Positions 12,891-26,224 of a stretch of DNA of 64,000 nt are shown here, in pieces. Below the pieces are notes generated by a model, which was given only the letters and a program-made list of their open reading frames with translations, searched no databases and was not told where the DNA came from. The translations under genes and the position numbers were made by a program. The stretch spans positions 119,927,641-119,991,640 of the forward strand of contig NC_045428.1 of the NCBI RefSeq assembly GCF_902635505.1. Direction: 5' to 3'. The first letter of the stretch is position 1. Every line of letters begins with the position of its first letter. Origin of the DNA: Sarcophilus harrisii. Taxonomy: Eukaryota > Chordata > Mammalia > Dasyuromorphia > Dasyuridae.

Positions 12891-13240
12891 TTTCCAATGA
12901 ATATAGTGTGTACACCTTAAGGGCTATCAACTAACACTGGTATTCACAACTACAGATTTTTCTTAGCAGTGAATGGTGAATTAGCCATCGCCCACCTGGC
13001 ACCTGGGTGCTTGGTCTCCTCATACACAAGCTTCATTAGCACTGATACTGTATGCCTTCTGAAGTACTTTCACATCTCCTCCCCTAGCACTTAGGAAACA
13101 ATAAACGTCCACCAGTAAGGTTCCCTCTATGGTTAGGGATGAATAAGAGGAAGGAAAACTTTTCGGTCTGCAAAAAAACACTCCCTTAATTTGACACCTG
13201 GGCTCAGGTTCTCCAGTGGTTGTTTCCGTTTTAGCCATCA
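12890..13240. other. Promoter-proximal upstream DNA, no gene seen
   Basis: Single-copy-looking sequence just upstream of the CpG-rich region. The small antisense open frame at 13020-13283 has no recognisable product. Confidence 0.4.
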
Positions 13241-13425
13241 AGACTCCAAGCCCGGGATCCGGCACCGCCCTTTCACAGTTCACAGTTCCCTCTCATCAAA
13301 GCGCATCCCTCAACCGCTCCCACTCCACGCCACGCCCCCCACCCCCACCCGGCCCCCGCAAAAACCCGGAGCCGCGGAGCCCTGCTCTTGAAAGCCCTGT
13401 GGGACTGGAGGGGGCTCCAGTGAGC

Positions 13426-14431
<1,006 letters not shown>

Positions 14432-14988
14432 TGAACATTTTCCAGTCTTTCACCCTCTTTTTTTTTTTTTTTTTTTTAATTATTCCAGTCCTAGTGCTCA
14501 TCTCATAATCTTGATTCTTAAGCGTGTCCAGTTGCTTTGGCCTCGAGGGAAGGGGGTGTCCATGAGAATCCTGGTCCCTGGGGCCCCAAATATCCTGTGG
14601 AAAGGCTTGAAAAGTGCCCCCTCTGGGTTCTTAATGGCCTTGCTCTTCTTTCTCAGCTCCATCCTCCCTCCCTTCCTCTGAGACCCTGAAGGCAACTTTG
14701 TCGCCTCCTCCCCTCTGGTACAGGAAATGGTGGCTGTGACAGGTGCAAACAGCTTGTGTCACTCCAGGGCTCCTGGCTTTCCTAGGGTGGGGGTGATTTG
14801 CTTTCATTCCCTTGAGGGACCAAACTAGGCTCTTTTACTGAATCGCTGGAAACACCCTTCTGCATCCCCCTCCCCCTTCCCGTTTTGTTGCTATACCTCC
14901 TGCTGAAGAGTCTAAGCGATGAACTGGCTAGCTACACCCGCTTGCCTTTTAATCCTCCTTTTGATGCAATTGTTGGATCCCAGACTTC

Positions 14989-15258
14989 TTATTAGCATTA
15001 ACTGGAAAATCCATATGATCTTGTTTTGTGGCTGCTTAAATCTGCTTTTCCATCACATTACCTTTCCCCATTAGGGAAACAGAATCATCCTATTATCTGG
15101 ATTCCTTCCTGTCTTCTACTCTCTTGTACTACTATTTGCCTGCTAATTTTTTTTTTTTTTTTTTTTTTTTTTGCCCCTCTGAAGGGAACATTTTCCAATT
15201 TGAGGAGCAGTTTGTCTATTTTGCCCCAATCTGGGAGACTGGTGTTGGTGCAGTCATA
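14989..15258. repeat. Unrecognised roughly 260-bp repeat, copy A
   Basis: It begins ttattagcattaactggaaa and is related over its whole length to 17204-17450 (about 80 percent over the first 60 bases by eye, lower later). It carries a poly-T run at 15147-15171. I do not recognise the family. Confidence 0.6.
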
Positions 15259-15259
15259 C

Positions 15260-16595
15260 ATTTTCAATTGCTGCATTTCCATTGATATTTTATTCTTGCA
15301 GATCTCCTTTGAAATTCTGACTTGCCTTGCAAAATGTGTTGACTTCATTGGTTTTCTCCGCAGTTATGGATGTCAAAATGTGGACATAACTGTGAAGTCT
15401 TAAGCATGTATGTGCGAGGTGGATATTTGACCAGATTGCTGAGGACTTTTTTTTTTTTAAACTTTTAAATTCATTTGGAAACTGTATTTCTTTGCTTTGT
15501 CTATTTAGTATTGCTGAATCCTGGAAGAGTATCCATTACAGACAGCAGGGATAGCCTTTTTGCAAAAGGCTCTCAATTAAAGTTCTGGGAATTTCAGATT
15601 TGTAGATTCTCAACAGATGACCAAAGTCAGGCATGGCTTAAATAGGATCCTGGTTCTAGAGCTGAAAGGGATCTTGGAGTAAGTCTAGTTCAGTTCCTTC
15701 ATTTTCCTCATCAATAAGATTTGATCCAGGGAGGTTGTGACATTCGAAAATGAACGTCAGTCTTATCTAGGTAATGGGGAATGAAAACTTATTTTGGTCA
15801 CTGATTATACTTTTGAATTCTTTAACCGTGTTTTTTCAAAATAATCTTGATTCTCTCCCTATTTTCAAAGGTTTATTCTATGGATTGCATTTTTTAAATC
15901 CAGTGAAAGAGGAACTAAGATTTGTCTGCCCTAGGCAGGGTTTAAAATTGTAAAACCTGGTGTGTTAACTGTCCTCTAAAATATTTGCTTCTTTGAAACT
16001 CACAACTTGACTATGACAGGAAGCACTATACTCCCCTCACACACAAAATATACATTCTGAAGGGGACAGAATTTGTGGCAGTAAAGGGGTGAATTTTTAG
16101 AAAGGGACACTTAAATATTGTCTCTTTTATTGCACTTTAAGTAGCTACTTCTATTACCTACTCTTAAAAGATACTCAAATGCTACCCCTTTCTTTCTGTC
16201 CTTTTGTGTGATAGTTGCCAGATAACTTAAGAAGGATATATCATTTTGGTAATAAAATCTATGTGTATGAAAGGTTAAAATATTCACAAGTACCCATCAG
16301 AACTTCTGTATTTTGATTCCTGTGCAGGTGGTTCCATTCATAAAACACCAAGAGTTCTCTAAAAATTCTTGAAGTCTTTTCCCCCATAAAGATTAAAATG
16401 TTATCAATCTTCTAAGTTTAAATAAGTGATTTAACTATGATTTTAAAGGTCCTTAGCTAATTTTAATTTTACAGTAAATAAATAATCACACACCATATTA
16501 TATGGGGTAACAAGGGTGAAAATATTTAGATAAGAGAAATTTTAAAAAATATATAAGATAATTAGCTGATTTAAAATGATTTTGATTTCTTAAAG
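15260..16595. other. Intron 1, no gene seen
   Basis: AT-rich intron sequence with a weak MIR-like antisense remnant at about 15655-15730 (agagctgaaagggatcttgg). Nothing else is recognisable. Confidence 0.4.
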
Positions 16596-16599
16596 CAAT

Positions 16600-18130
16600 T
16601 ACTAGGTACAGAACACTATGCTAGATGAAGTAATGGGATTAGAAAAAATAATCAGAGTAGAGACCCTGCAAACATGTAGCTTATAATAAAAGTATTATTA
16701 CATATACACAAATAACTTTTCACAAGAAGAGAGTCTTTATGAAAGTTGAGTTCTTAACTTTTTCGGGGAAGGTAATGGAGCTTTTTGGCAATCTGGTAAT
16801 TTATCTGAATTCTTTAAAAATGCATAAAATACTAGAGTTTACAAAAGAAACCACTTACATTGAAATACAGTTAACAAGTTTTTAAAAAGGACTTCTACAA
16901 ATTCAGGGGACACCAGCTTAAACCTCTTTGCCAAGAGAAGCATAAAATGCTTTGTTGAAGAGGTGATATTTGAGTTGGGCTTTAAAGAATGGGTAGAAAT
17001 TCAACAGCTGTAGGTGGAAAGGCCTGTTAAAGAAGGCATGCATAGTAAGCAAAGGAATGGAGACAGCAAAGCAGCAGGAGGTGTACAGGCGACTAGTCCA
17101 ATTTGAAGCAGAGATTACATAGAGAGGAGTAGTGAGAAATAGTTTTGGAAGGATAACTCTGTGCCAGATTGTGGAGGGCTTTGATGACAGACTCTCAGAC
17201 ATTTTATTAGCATTAATTGGGAAATCCATTTGGCCTTGTTTTTGCTGCTGTTTAATTCTGATTTTTCTTTACTTATAATCTTTTCCGATTTTATTCTGAT
17301 TATGAAATGGAACAATCTCAAGTCTCTCAACCCAAATACATTGCTTACCTGCTAATATTTCCATTATGCTCTTTGAAATTAGATTTTTCCTCTTTAAGGA
17401 AAAGTTAATCTACTCTGTCCTAATATGTAAGACCAAGAGTTGTGTAGTCAACCAAGAGTTGAACATTTTGAAGAGGACAATTTGACCCCAGGCGGGGAGT
17501 GTCAGTGTGCAACGAAGACTGTTTTGGAAGTGAAGGATATATGAAGAGGTGGCCAAATGAAGGTGGGAATATAATTTAGTAAGCTATTGTGTTTTTCCAG
17601 TAATTAGAGATAATAGGCTGTGTGAGGATGGGAATGGAGGGAGAGAATATGAGATGTTGCAAAGACAGAATGATACTGTTATCTGAAAGTTAACAGATGG
17701 AAGAGTTACAGATAGCATTGAATTTTTGATCATAGAAAACTTGAGTGAATGGGAGTGCCACTGCTAGAAATCGTAAAGTCATTAGGTTCATGCTTTTTGG
17801 GAAAAGACAACCTAGGCTTTTACCATGTTGAATTTAAGGTGTTGGCAGGATGTGGAGATGTTTTCCAAACATTTAGGGTTACAGTTCTGGAGTATGGGAA
17901 AGATAACAGGGATGCAGATAAAATTTGGAAGTAATCTTAGAGCTTTAAGAATGAATGAGATTGCCAAGAGGGAAAATGTAGAGAAGAAAATGAAATATTG
18001 GGAAAGAATTTTGTGGAATGTGTGTCTTAAAGAACTTAGAAGGAGGACAAATTGCCAATGCAGGAACAGGAAGGTAAAAAGAAATAACTTCAATAGACTT
18101 ATCTCTCTCAAGCCAACAGAGAAAGAGTAT
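16600..18130 (-). repeat. L2 LINE, antisense, split by the unrecognised repeat B
   Basis: L2 complement text appears in order: gaacactatgctagatgaag; gtgatatttgagttgggctttaaag; gcagcaggaggtgtacag; attgtggagggctttgatga; gap at 17204-17450; agctattgtgtttttccagtaat; ttaccatgttgaatttaagg; ctggagtatgggaaagata; gattgccaagaggg. The order shows one old L2 interrupted once. Confidence 0.78.
17204..17450. repeat. Unrecognised roughly 260-bp repeat, copy B, inside an L2
   Basis: It begins ttattagcattaattgggaa and follows copy A (14989-15258) through shared blocks: aaatccat.tg..cttgttttt, cctgctaat, ttttcc..tttaaggaaaa, gttg.tg.agtca. L2 text lies on both sides. The imperfect words acatttt (near 17199) and acatttt (near 17464) could be a 7-bp target duplication. 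Confidence 0.6.
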
Positions 18131-18214
18131 CCAGAATTAGGTGAATTTAGATGAGGAAAAAATGAATTTTTATTTCATTATAAATGGTTTCCTTTGTGAT
18201 TTTATATATACATA

Positions 18215-18432
18215 TACTTTTTTTGGGATGTTCAGTCATTTCAATTGTTTTGTGTCCATTTTGGGGTTTTCTTGGCAAAGATACTGGAGTAGTTTGCCAT
18301 TTCTTTCTCCAACTCATTTTACAGACAAGGAAACTGAAGCAAATGGATTAGTGACTTGTCTAGGTTCACACAGCTCTTAAGTATCTGAGTCTGGATCTGA
18401 AATCGGGGCTTTCATTTTCCCAGCACCTTGAA
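18215..18432 (-). repeat. tRNA-derived marsupial SINE, antisense
   Basis: ttttggggttttcttggcaaagatactggagtagtttgcc, then ctcattttacagacaaggaaactgaagc, tcacacagctcttaagtatctgag, ccagcacc: the complement of a widespread marsupial MIR/tRNA-type SINE. Diverged at several places. Confidence 0.85.
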
Positions 18433-18434
18433 AA

Positions 18435-20070
18435 GTAATCCATAGACTCTAGTAGAACTGCTAACAGGATCCATTATACAAGGTTAAGAATCCTTTTAAC
18501 CGATGGCCATATAATGTTATATAGAGATTAAACTCTCATGTCAATTGGAATTTCAATGGAGTAGTGGAGATTTGAATTGAAATTAGTGAAAAAAATCTAG
18601 GTATTGGGCATGAGTAACTTTTTGAAAAAGTTTGATTGTAAAGAAAGAAACAGGTAGGTACAAGAGTAAGAAAGGTCAAAAATGGATTGGGAAGGACTGC
18701 TAAGCATGTTGAAAGTCAGTTGGGAACAGAGGTTGGATAAAGCCTTTTGGAATAGCTTTCATATTACAATTCTAAGACCTGTTACATTGAAAACAAGAAT
18801 AATTGTTACATATCTGAGATTTTTTTTTTTTTGTGGGAGGTCATAGGGGGCAGGCAGCCTGTTTGATGTTAACATACTACCAGAAAGAAAATTTCATTTT
18901 TCTTCCAGTGAAGGAGAAATGTTTCCCAAGCATTTTGAGATTGTTTCCTCTTTATCATTCTGACAGATACGGAAGAAAATGTTTCTAAAATTTTATATAA
19001 TTCTTTGAAGAACTAACGTCTTCAAGATATTCTGTTTATCTTTCATCTTTTTATTTTAAAAAGAAATAGTATTAATATATATGCATAAAATATAAATATA
19101 TATGTATATATATATATATATCCATCACAATTTTAGCTTAATGAATTTAATTATATTGCTTTTTGGTGTTTTAGGAAGTGTTGGAAACACTTCATAAGAT
19201 GCTTTTTGTTATTTGAACCTAACATTTGAAAGCAATGTTTAGTACTTATTTTAGGAACATCTTGGCCACAAAAGACTAAAGAATGAACTCACCTTGAATA
19301 GCATTAAGTTTTGACTTTGGAATAATTATAGAGGGTAAGAAAAGAGCATGTCAGCATATATGTCAGCAAATCTAAAATGTAATATTTTGCTATTTACTAG
19401 TATCTTCTTCTTTTACTTATGAAATACCTCAAGGCAACAAAGGTGGAAATGATTGACAATCTATATTCTTTTATAGATTTTAATTCCAGAAAATTATGTA
19501 TAGTCTTCTGATAGAATTTCACAGAGTGATGTAAAGTTTAAAATTGTGGTTCAATACAAATCAGTTATGCTTAGCTTAATACCTGTAGAGTAAAAAGGTA
19601 TTTAGTATTTGTAATCCATTAGACTTTATGCTCCTCAAGTGTACCATTGAAATTTTGAATCTTCCTCTGTAGCTTTGCACAGTCACCCTTTGTATGGAAT
19701 AGATACTCAGTAAATACTTCCTGTATTGGGTTACATCCAAGATCCCATCTGTGTGGGTACTTCTTCCCTTAGTGAAAGTTGTAACTCTTTAATACCTTCC
19801 TTTCCTGAGGAGTTTTCCTAGTGATTTAATTAGTAGGGGGTTGATCACAATCCAAAGGCACATTACTGCCTGTCTGGCTTTGTCTATTTGCTTGTCTTGT
19901 CTCTGCCAGGCCTGCCCCATCTCTCTTCGTATCAAGTTCAGGCTAGAAATGTTGAGGGGACTTACAGTCCAGGCTCACTTTATTTGGCATGGGAGCTTTG
20001 ATCTGTTTCATTTTCTCATCTGAATTGGTTCACTCCTTCTTAAGCAACATGGTAGCTCTCTTTTTTTTCT
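18435..20070. other. Intron 1, no gene seen
   Basis: AT-rich intron with a TA microsatellite at 19100-19121 and a short L2 3' tail at about 19620-19735 (gctcctcaagtgtacc...atagatactcagtaaatactt). Confidence 0.5.
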
Positions 20071-20074
20071 TCAG

Positions 20075-20220
20075 GGATTTATTATATCAACACTGGACTA
20101 AAGGTTGATATCTTATTACCTTAGCTCACTGTGGCTCAGAACTTCTGAGCTCAAGAGATCCTTTCATTTCAATTACTCCAGTAGAAGGGATTATTGGTGT
20201 GTACCCTATGGTCAGTCAGC
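20075..20220 (-). pseudogene. 7SL (SRP) RNA fragment, antisense, 5' half
   Basis: + strand text ttagctcactgtggctcagaa, cttctgagctcaagagatcc, attactccagtagaagggat, tattggtgtgtaccc is the complement of the 7SL 5' domain (GGCGCG..GCCTGTAGTCCCAGCTACTCGGGAGGCT...GATCGCTTGAG). The more distal 7SL text is weaker (tatcaacactggactaaagg near 20086). A diverged, partial retrocopy. Confidence 0.6.
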
Positions 20221-20480
20221 CAGTAAATATTAATTACTTGTCTACTATGTGCTAGACTAAGAGCTGAAGAGAAAAATATGAAATAAACAGTCTCTGCACT
20301 CAAGGAACTTAAAAATATAACAGGGGAGGATAGTACTCAAAAGGAATATTAAAGGAATGGTGGCAAGATGGAGAAGTTCCAAGAAGTACAAAAAGAGTTT
20401 AGCTGTGTGTAAATGAAGAGTTGGTAGTCCTGAGCCTTCTTATATTAAATGGATGTTTTGGAGCTCGTTCCTCTGCCCTT
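20205..20480 (-). repeat. L2 LINE 3' end, antisense
   Basis: agtaaatattaattacttgtctactatgtgctagact, then gtctctgcactcaaggaactt: the complement of the L2 3' end. Confidence 0.75.
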
Positions 20481-22320
20481 CAGTCAGAGGGATAAAAGGT
20501 ACTGATAAAATATGGGTACAAAAGCTGATTTGATTCTTTAATATGAGGGGATTTCCTAATTATGGAATTATTAAGGGATGAGTCCAAAGAAGTCCAAAAG
20601 GAGTATAGCTAGGTTCTTTGAATATTTTGTGGTTGCCAATATTCAGACTGTTTTTCACTCTTATTACTTGTCTACTTCCTTTCCCAGTCATACATATCAT
20701 TGATAATACAACTCGTATCAGGTTATCATTGGGAAGGTAATATTCCACTATCCTTTGGTGACTTGAAATTTTCATTCTTTTGAGAGCATATCATTCCATT
20801 ACCATAGAAAAGACATGGGTATCTAAAAAAAAATCAAGACAAACATATTTTGTGTCATTGAGTTTCTTGGGATTACTAGAAAGCCGTGTATTGATAGTTT
20901 TCTTAAATACAATTCAGCCAATTCTAGTCATCTGTAGGTTTATCTTTAATCAGCTGAAGTACCTGTTCCTTCTTTTATGTATAGCTAAGTATATGGATTT
21001 ATACCTCTTTTTCCAAAAAATACATTTTGGTATGTAGGTGTGTATATACCTATAAATATAGGTATATACACATACAGATGGAATAGCTAATTATCTATCT
21101 GTTCTCAATTGTATGTCTCAATTTGGAATAAATATGCACATTACAATTTATATTTTTTTTCATGACAAATAATTGGTCTGATCTTTTTGGCCATGGATTT
21201 CATTGACTATGACTTGTAGTGTTCTGGGGCTCACTATGGTGATGACAATGTCATTCATAAATAGGAATGTTTGAGAGAACCTTTCTGTCTTCACTGAATC
21301 TCTCTTTGATTTGCAATTTACTCAGGATTTCCTGTGTGTGTGTGTGCGCACACACACACACACACACTAATGCCTTAGTGAATTATGTCCTCTGTTTTAT
21401 GGGACTTGATTTTTGATACTCATAAGATCATTGGAAAAAGGTATCTCTTGGTCATATTTTTCAAACACTCTTGTGTAATTTTAACTTGTGAAAGAGGATA
21501 TAGCTTATTGGAAAGGAAACTTTCAGATGGCATTTTTTATACTGAGTAAAAGTAATTGTAAACATAATGTTTTATTAGAAATTTATGACTAAATATTAAT
21601 ACAAACAGCTTCACTATCCTAGTAATTTTATATTTTAGTTACTTAATTTATGAAGTATCAACACTATTTTAATCATATCCTCAAAGTCTTCCTTAACATT
21701 CTTTGCCCATTCATTCTTATTTGCTTTTCTTCATATGCTCCTGGTTAGAGGACTCTCTATTCTTCTAATTATCCCTTTTTAAAGACTTATTATTTCATAA
21801 ATATCTTCCCAGATTTTCTTAGATAATTGTTTCCATTGCAAAATATATTCACTAAATTAGTATACCATACTTTAACACTTTTTATATTGTTTCAAAAAAC
21901 TGAAGGTAATGTTTTGAAATCTTAGCAATAAGAATAATGGGTTTTATATTTTCTCTATTTTTTTCACTTTTTAAAAAAACTTTAAGATTTAGCTTGCCAT
22001 GTGTTTACATTTATAGACTACTCATGAAAGTATTAGATATGTGAAAGACATGAGTAGATAGTTGCTAATTTTTTTTTTCATCTTAAAAATCAAAAGCAGG
22101 CTTATTTTTTCCATTCTTTTGAAATCTTCCCTACTTTTCTGTGTCTTGAAAAATTCATTTATAGATATTTAATATTATTTTGGTCACAGATCACAGATCT
22201 TCACTTTGTTTTGTTATAGGTCAAAGAGTTCTTCTCAATTTCTATCTTCTCAGATATCCTTCAATTTTCTAACATAGTTTTTAGCAAAAAAACTGATATT
22301 ATTTGCTACAGTGAAGAGGA
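20480..22320. other. Intron 1, no gene seen; possible old LINE remnant
   Basis: Positions 21170-21340 (gtgttctggggctcactatggtgatgacaatgtcattcat..., ttgatttgcaatttactcagg) resemble an antisense LINE, possibly RTE-like, but too weakly to name. A CA/GT run lies at 21331-21367. The rest is AT-rich. Confidence 0.4.
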
Positions 22321-22324
22321 GTGC

Positions 22325-22530
22325 AATAGTGTGTAAATACTGAACTTGGAATCAGACTTGGTGTCAAATTCTGATTCTAATGTTTACTAAAATTCGCTTT
22401 CCTCCTTTGTGAAATTGGGATAACAACACATGTAGTTACTCATATTATAGGATTATTATGAGGCTTAAGTGAAATAATCAAACTATATAGTGTGAATTTG
22501 AAGCATTATATAAATGTCCACTATTTGAAT
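22325..22530 (+). repeat. MIR-family SINE
   Basis: cttggaatcagacttggtg, cctcctttgtgaaattgggataa, cttactc-type text, aggattattatgagg, ttgaagcattatataaatg: MIR order throughout, diverged. Confidence 0.75.
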
Positions 22531-22639
22531 GCCTGTTGTAGTTTTTAATCTTAAAATGCTGCTGCTGCTGACAGATCTTTTTTTAAAAAAAAGAAAGAAT
22601 TGATTCAGAGCACATTAAAAACTTAGCACAGAGGTATAT

Positions 22640-22900
22640 CAATAACCAGTAAATATTTATTAAACGCCTATGTGTCAAGCATTGTGCTATTAGCTGAGGA
22701 TAGAGAAATGAAAAAAAGGACACTGCCTGTTCTCAAGGACCTTACAATCTAATGGACTGATACACAAAGGAAGGTAAAAGAGAGAAGGGATAGGTACTCA
22801 AGGTGAGGACATGGTAAAGTCAGAAAAATTCCAGAGTAGTATAGCTAGGTGAGAAATAAAATATCTGAATTGAACTCTCTCCTTTAATGGAAGTTTTAGA
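22640..22900 (-). repeat. L2 LINE 3' end, antisense
   Basis: aaccagtaaatatttattaaacgcctatgtgtcaagcattgtgcta, ctgcctgttctcaaggaccttacaatctaatgg: the complement of the L2 3' terminus. Confidence 0.82.
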
Positions 22901-23169
22901 ATTCATGACTCCATCCTCTAATTAATGGGGCCCAGGATAGTGATAAATGGAGTGTCCAGGCTAATAGGGTATTGCAGGATGATGAGATGTTCCCAGTAAT
23001 GAGCTTCCTGGGGCATGGTGGAGAAGTCAGGGAAGTCCCAGAGTAGTATAGTCATGTGAGAAATATTGTACTATTATAATAATAAAAAAGGAGATTTCAA
23101 TTATCCAGACATGTGGTTGCATTCATTTAACCATTGATAATTCATTATTTATTATGGTTCCCTTTCCAC

Positions 23170-24070
23170 ATTCTTTTCAACATTTATAATTTTAATCTTT
23201 ATATGTCACCCTAGCCTATCTAATGATATGATAAAACATCATAATTGCTTAATTAATTGATTTTTTGATAGCTTGCATTTCTTCTTTTGAAAGTTTAGAG
23301 CTCACAGTCTTTATCCCATCCATTAGGAGTTTGTTCTTATATATTTGTATTAGTTCCCCTATATTTCTTTGATATTAGGTCTCAAGTAGAAATATTTAAT
23401 GCATAAGTTAGTTCTAGTTGCATTGACTTTGTTCAAAAGCTTTTCAATTATGTGTAGTGAAAAATGTCTTTTATCTTATAGGATTATTTCTATTCCAGGC
23501 TAAGAATTCTCCTTGCCACAAACATCTTTTCATCTTTTTTATGATATGATCATTTATATTTATTATATTTAGGTCATGTGTCCATTTTTACTTTTTTGTG
23601 GTATGTGGGGTAAAGTGTTGATCTAAATCTAATTTCTGCCAGAATTTTTTTCCTACTTATCCCTGCAGGTTTTGGAGAACTTAGTCCAATAACCTGGTGT
23701 TTGATTATTTATGGATTTTGCTTTTTAGTCTAGCCTAATGATAGTGATAATAATAATAATAGTAAACTTTTCTCTTTGTTTCTTTTAATCAATAATCAGA
23801 TAGGTTTGATTATTACTAGTAGTTTAATCTAAGGTCTGGTAATCAGAGATTGGTTCATTCTTCATTTTTTTTCAAGATTCTTGAACTATTTTTTTCTTCC
23901 ACTTGAATGTTGTTTTTTTCTAGTTCTACCAAGTAACACTAGAATTTGATGTGACTCTAAATTTATTAGATTCATATATCTATTTCCTATTTCTCCAACT
24001 TGTCTACTTTTATTTCTACAATGACCATTTTGTAGTTTTGTTGATGTAAATTCTGATTGTTTCATGATAA
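23170..24070 (-). repeat. Old L1 LINE ORF2/3' region, antisense, heavily decayed
   Basis: The + strand has the T-rich look of an antisense L1 ORF2 (gttcaaaagcttttcaatta, ttaggtcatgtgtccattttt, ttagtccaataacctggtg). No usable frame remains. Boundaries are uncertain. Confidence 0.5.
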
Positions 24071-24074
24071 GTTG

Positions 24075-24520
24075 CTTTTGAAAGGACATTTGATAAATTT
24101 GAGAGAAAGGAGCTGGATCATGATGGTCTTTGAATATATCTTGGATGAAGATCAGTTGAAGGAACTAGATTTGGGTAGCTTGAAGAAGAAAAGGCTCAGG
24201 GGCAATAAGATATCTATGTTTAAGTATTTGAAAGCCTGTCATGTGAAAGGGATAAGATTTGGTTAGAAGTTGGAACAATGGCTAGAAATTGTAAAGAGGC
24301 AGACTTAAATTCAATCTCTGGAAAATTTTCCCTAAATAATTAGAGCTACACATTATTGAATGAGGCTCTATAAAGAGTCTGTGGGGTCTTCCCCCATTGG
24401 ATATCCTCAATTGGAAACTGGATGCTTACTTGTGGGGTATATAGTAACAGGAATTTTTTTTTTTTTTTTTTTTTAGTGAATTAGGTGGCTGCTGAGGTGC
24501 TATCCAACTCCTAAAATTTG
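24075..24520 (+). repeat. CR1/L3-type LINE 3' UTR
   Basis: agtatttgaaagcctgtcatgtgaaagg, gttggaacaatggctagaaattgtaaagaggcagactt, ttagagctacacattattgaatg, ggatgcttacttgtggggtat, then gctgaggtgctatccaactcc. The ordered match to the mammalian CR1/L3 3' end is good. A poly-T run interrupts it at 24455-24474. Confidence 0.78.
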
Positions 24521-24989
24521 TGTTTTGTCAGTGTCCTGTAAAGATTGCTTTGGAAACACTGGCAGATGTGTTCTGTTTCAAGTCTATTAGTTATTCTCCT
24601 TTCTGTTTCATCTACAGCTGTCCAAGGAGGATCTGGCTTAGATGAGTCAAATGCCAGCCTTTCTGCAATTGATTTCTCTCCTCACTTGTCTTGTGAGGTG
24701 ATAGTGCTCATCTTCCATCAAGTTTTGCCAGTGAGTTTGTATTCTAAACTGGTATTACATTTGGCTGCCATGTCTCCTGGATTGGCAAGGAGGTTTGGTT
24801 TGCTAGCTTAGTTGATTTCTAGATTCTTTCAATCTTTCTTTTTCTTTTTTTTTTTTTTTTTTTGCATAAAACTTTAAGATATGGGATGATAATTTTTTTT
24901 TTTGCACCCAATAGCTTTGACTTTAAATAGATCTGGTTGGAGCTATTTGTAGGTGGTGTCTTTTCATCTTATCCACTCTTTTAATTTCA

Positions 24990-25110
24990 ATCAATAAACT
25001 TAATAAATTAAGTGCATGCTATATGTTATGCATTGTGCTAGTCACTAGGGATATAAAAAGAGGCAAAAAAGCATTCTCTATCTTCAAGGAATTTACAGTC
25101 TGATGGGATT
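24990..25110 (-). repeat. L2 LINE 3' end fragment, antisense
   Basis: taagtgcatgctatatgttatgcattgtgctagtcactaggg, then ttcaaggaatttacagtctgatggg. Confidence 0.75.
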
Positions 25111-25544
25111 GCAATGCAACTTTTTTTTAAATTTTTTTACTTAAATCAATCTTTGATCTGACTATATAGGAAGATAGCTGATTCTTAAGTGACTTTCATA
25201 TTAGTGTCATTATTTCTTGCTTTGTGTGATGTAATCAGATTCTCTTTTTGTTATTGTTTCTCTTTATCACACCATACCACACTACATTCTGACCCTGTTC
25301 TTGAAAAAAAAAATATTTATGATATATAACTGTGGTTTTTGAGTAGACTACAAACTCTCTTTTTGAGCTAGTGCTGTATTTTTCAAATATTGTTTTCTCT
25401 ATTCTCCACTCCACCTTTGCATTGCAGATACAGAGTATTGAGGTACATATAATTCAATTTGGGGGTTTGTGCCAATTTCTTCCTATAATTTCTCAATCTG
25501 GTAGTTTGTAAGAGTTGTTGGCCTATCAGTTATGAGAGGGAAAA

Positions 25545-25790
25545 AGTACTTTAGTCAGAGGACATTGGTTCAAATTCTGCCTCTCATTTTTACTGCCTGT
25601 ATAAACATTGGAAGGGAGAGAGGAAATAAACATTTTTAAATTGCATCCTATTTCCCAGGCACAGATATGGCAAGTTGCTTAATCTCCATAGGCTTCCTTT
25701 TTTCTCTTATAAATGAGGGAGTTGCTGTAGATGGTTTTTGAGATCCCTTCCTATTCTAGCTGTATGATACTGTTTTCATAGTGTTCTGTT
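25545..25790 (+). repeat. MIR-type SINE with an insertion
   Basis: gtcagaggacattggttcaaattctgcctctc, a short insert, then caagttgcttaatctccataggcttcc and gagggagttgctgtagatgg....gagatcccttcctattctagctgta. Confidence 0.65.
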
Positions 25791-26224
25791 TCCTTGCTTT
25801 CCTTGGGGTATCAAAGTGCTACACTGCCAACTTTTTATTTACCTTTCTTAGGAGTATTTGAAAGCTTTTAGTTAGCCATTTAATTGCAACTTCTTAAAAT
25901 ATTCTTTGCTTTCACTTATTGTGAGACAGTTCTTCCTAAAGGCTTTGAGAATTTGTACCATTCTTCATCAATGGTACAAATAGTTAAATAGATACTTGTG
26001 GCAGGTCTTGAGAATTGTTACTCTAATCATCTTCTTCCTTCTTATTTGCCACTCTGGAAGGAGAGAGAAAGTTGCAACTGGATTGAAAGCAATTGACATT
26101 ATTTCTTTTATGGCCTTCACCAGCAATTTCATGAATAAGCTTCCAATTTGTAAGCCTCTCCCATAATTCCACCATATACCTTCTTTATTCCTACTCACCT
26201 ATTTGTGGAAAAGATCTGGACAAT

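Noticed and set aside
21170-21340. RTE-type LINE
   Set aside because: A faint resemblance only; too short and diverged to name, so it is mentioned as a possible remnant.
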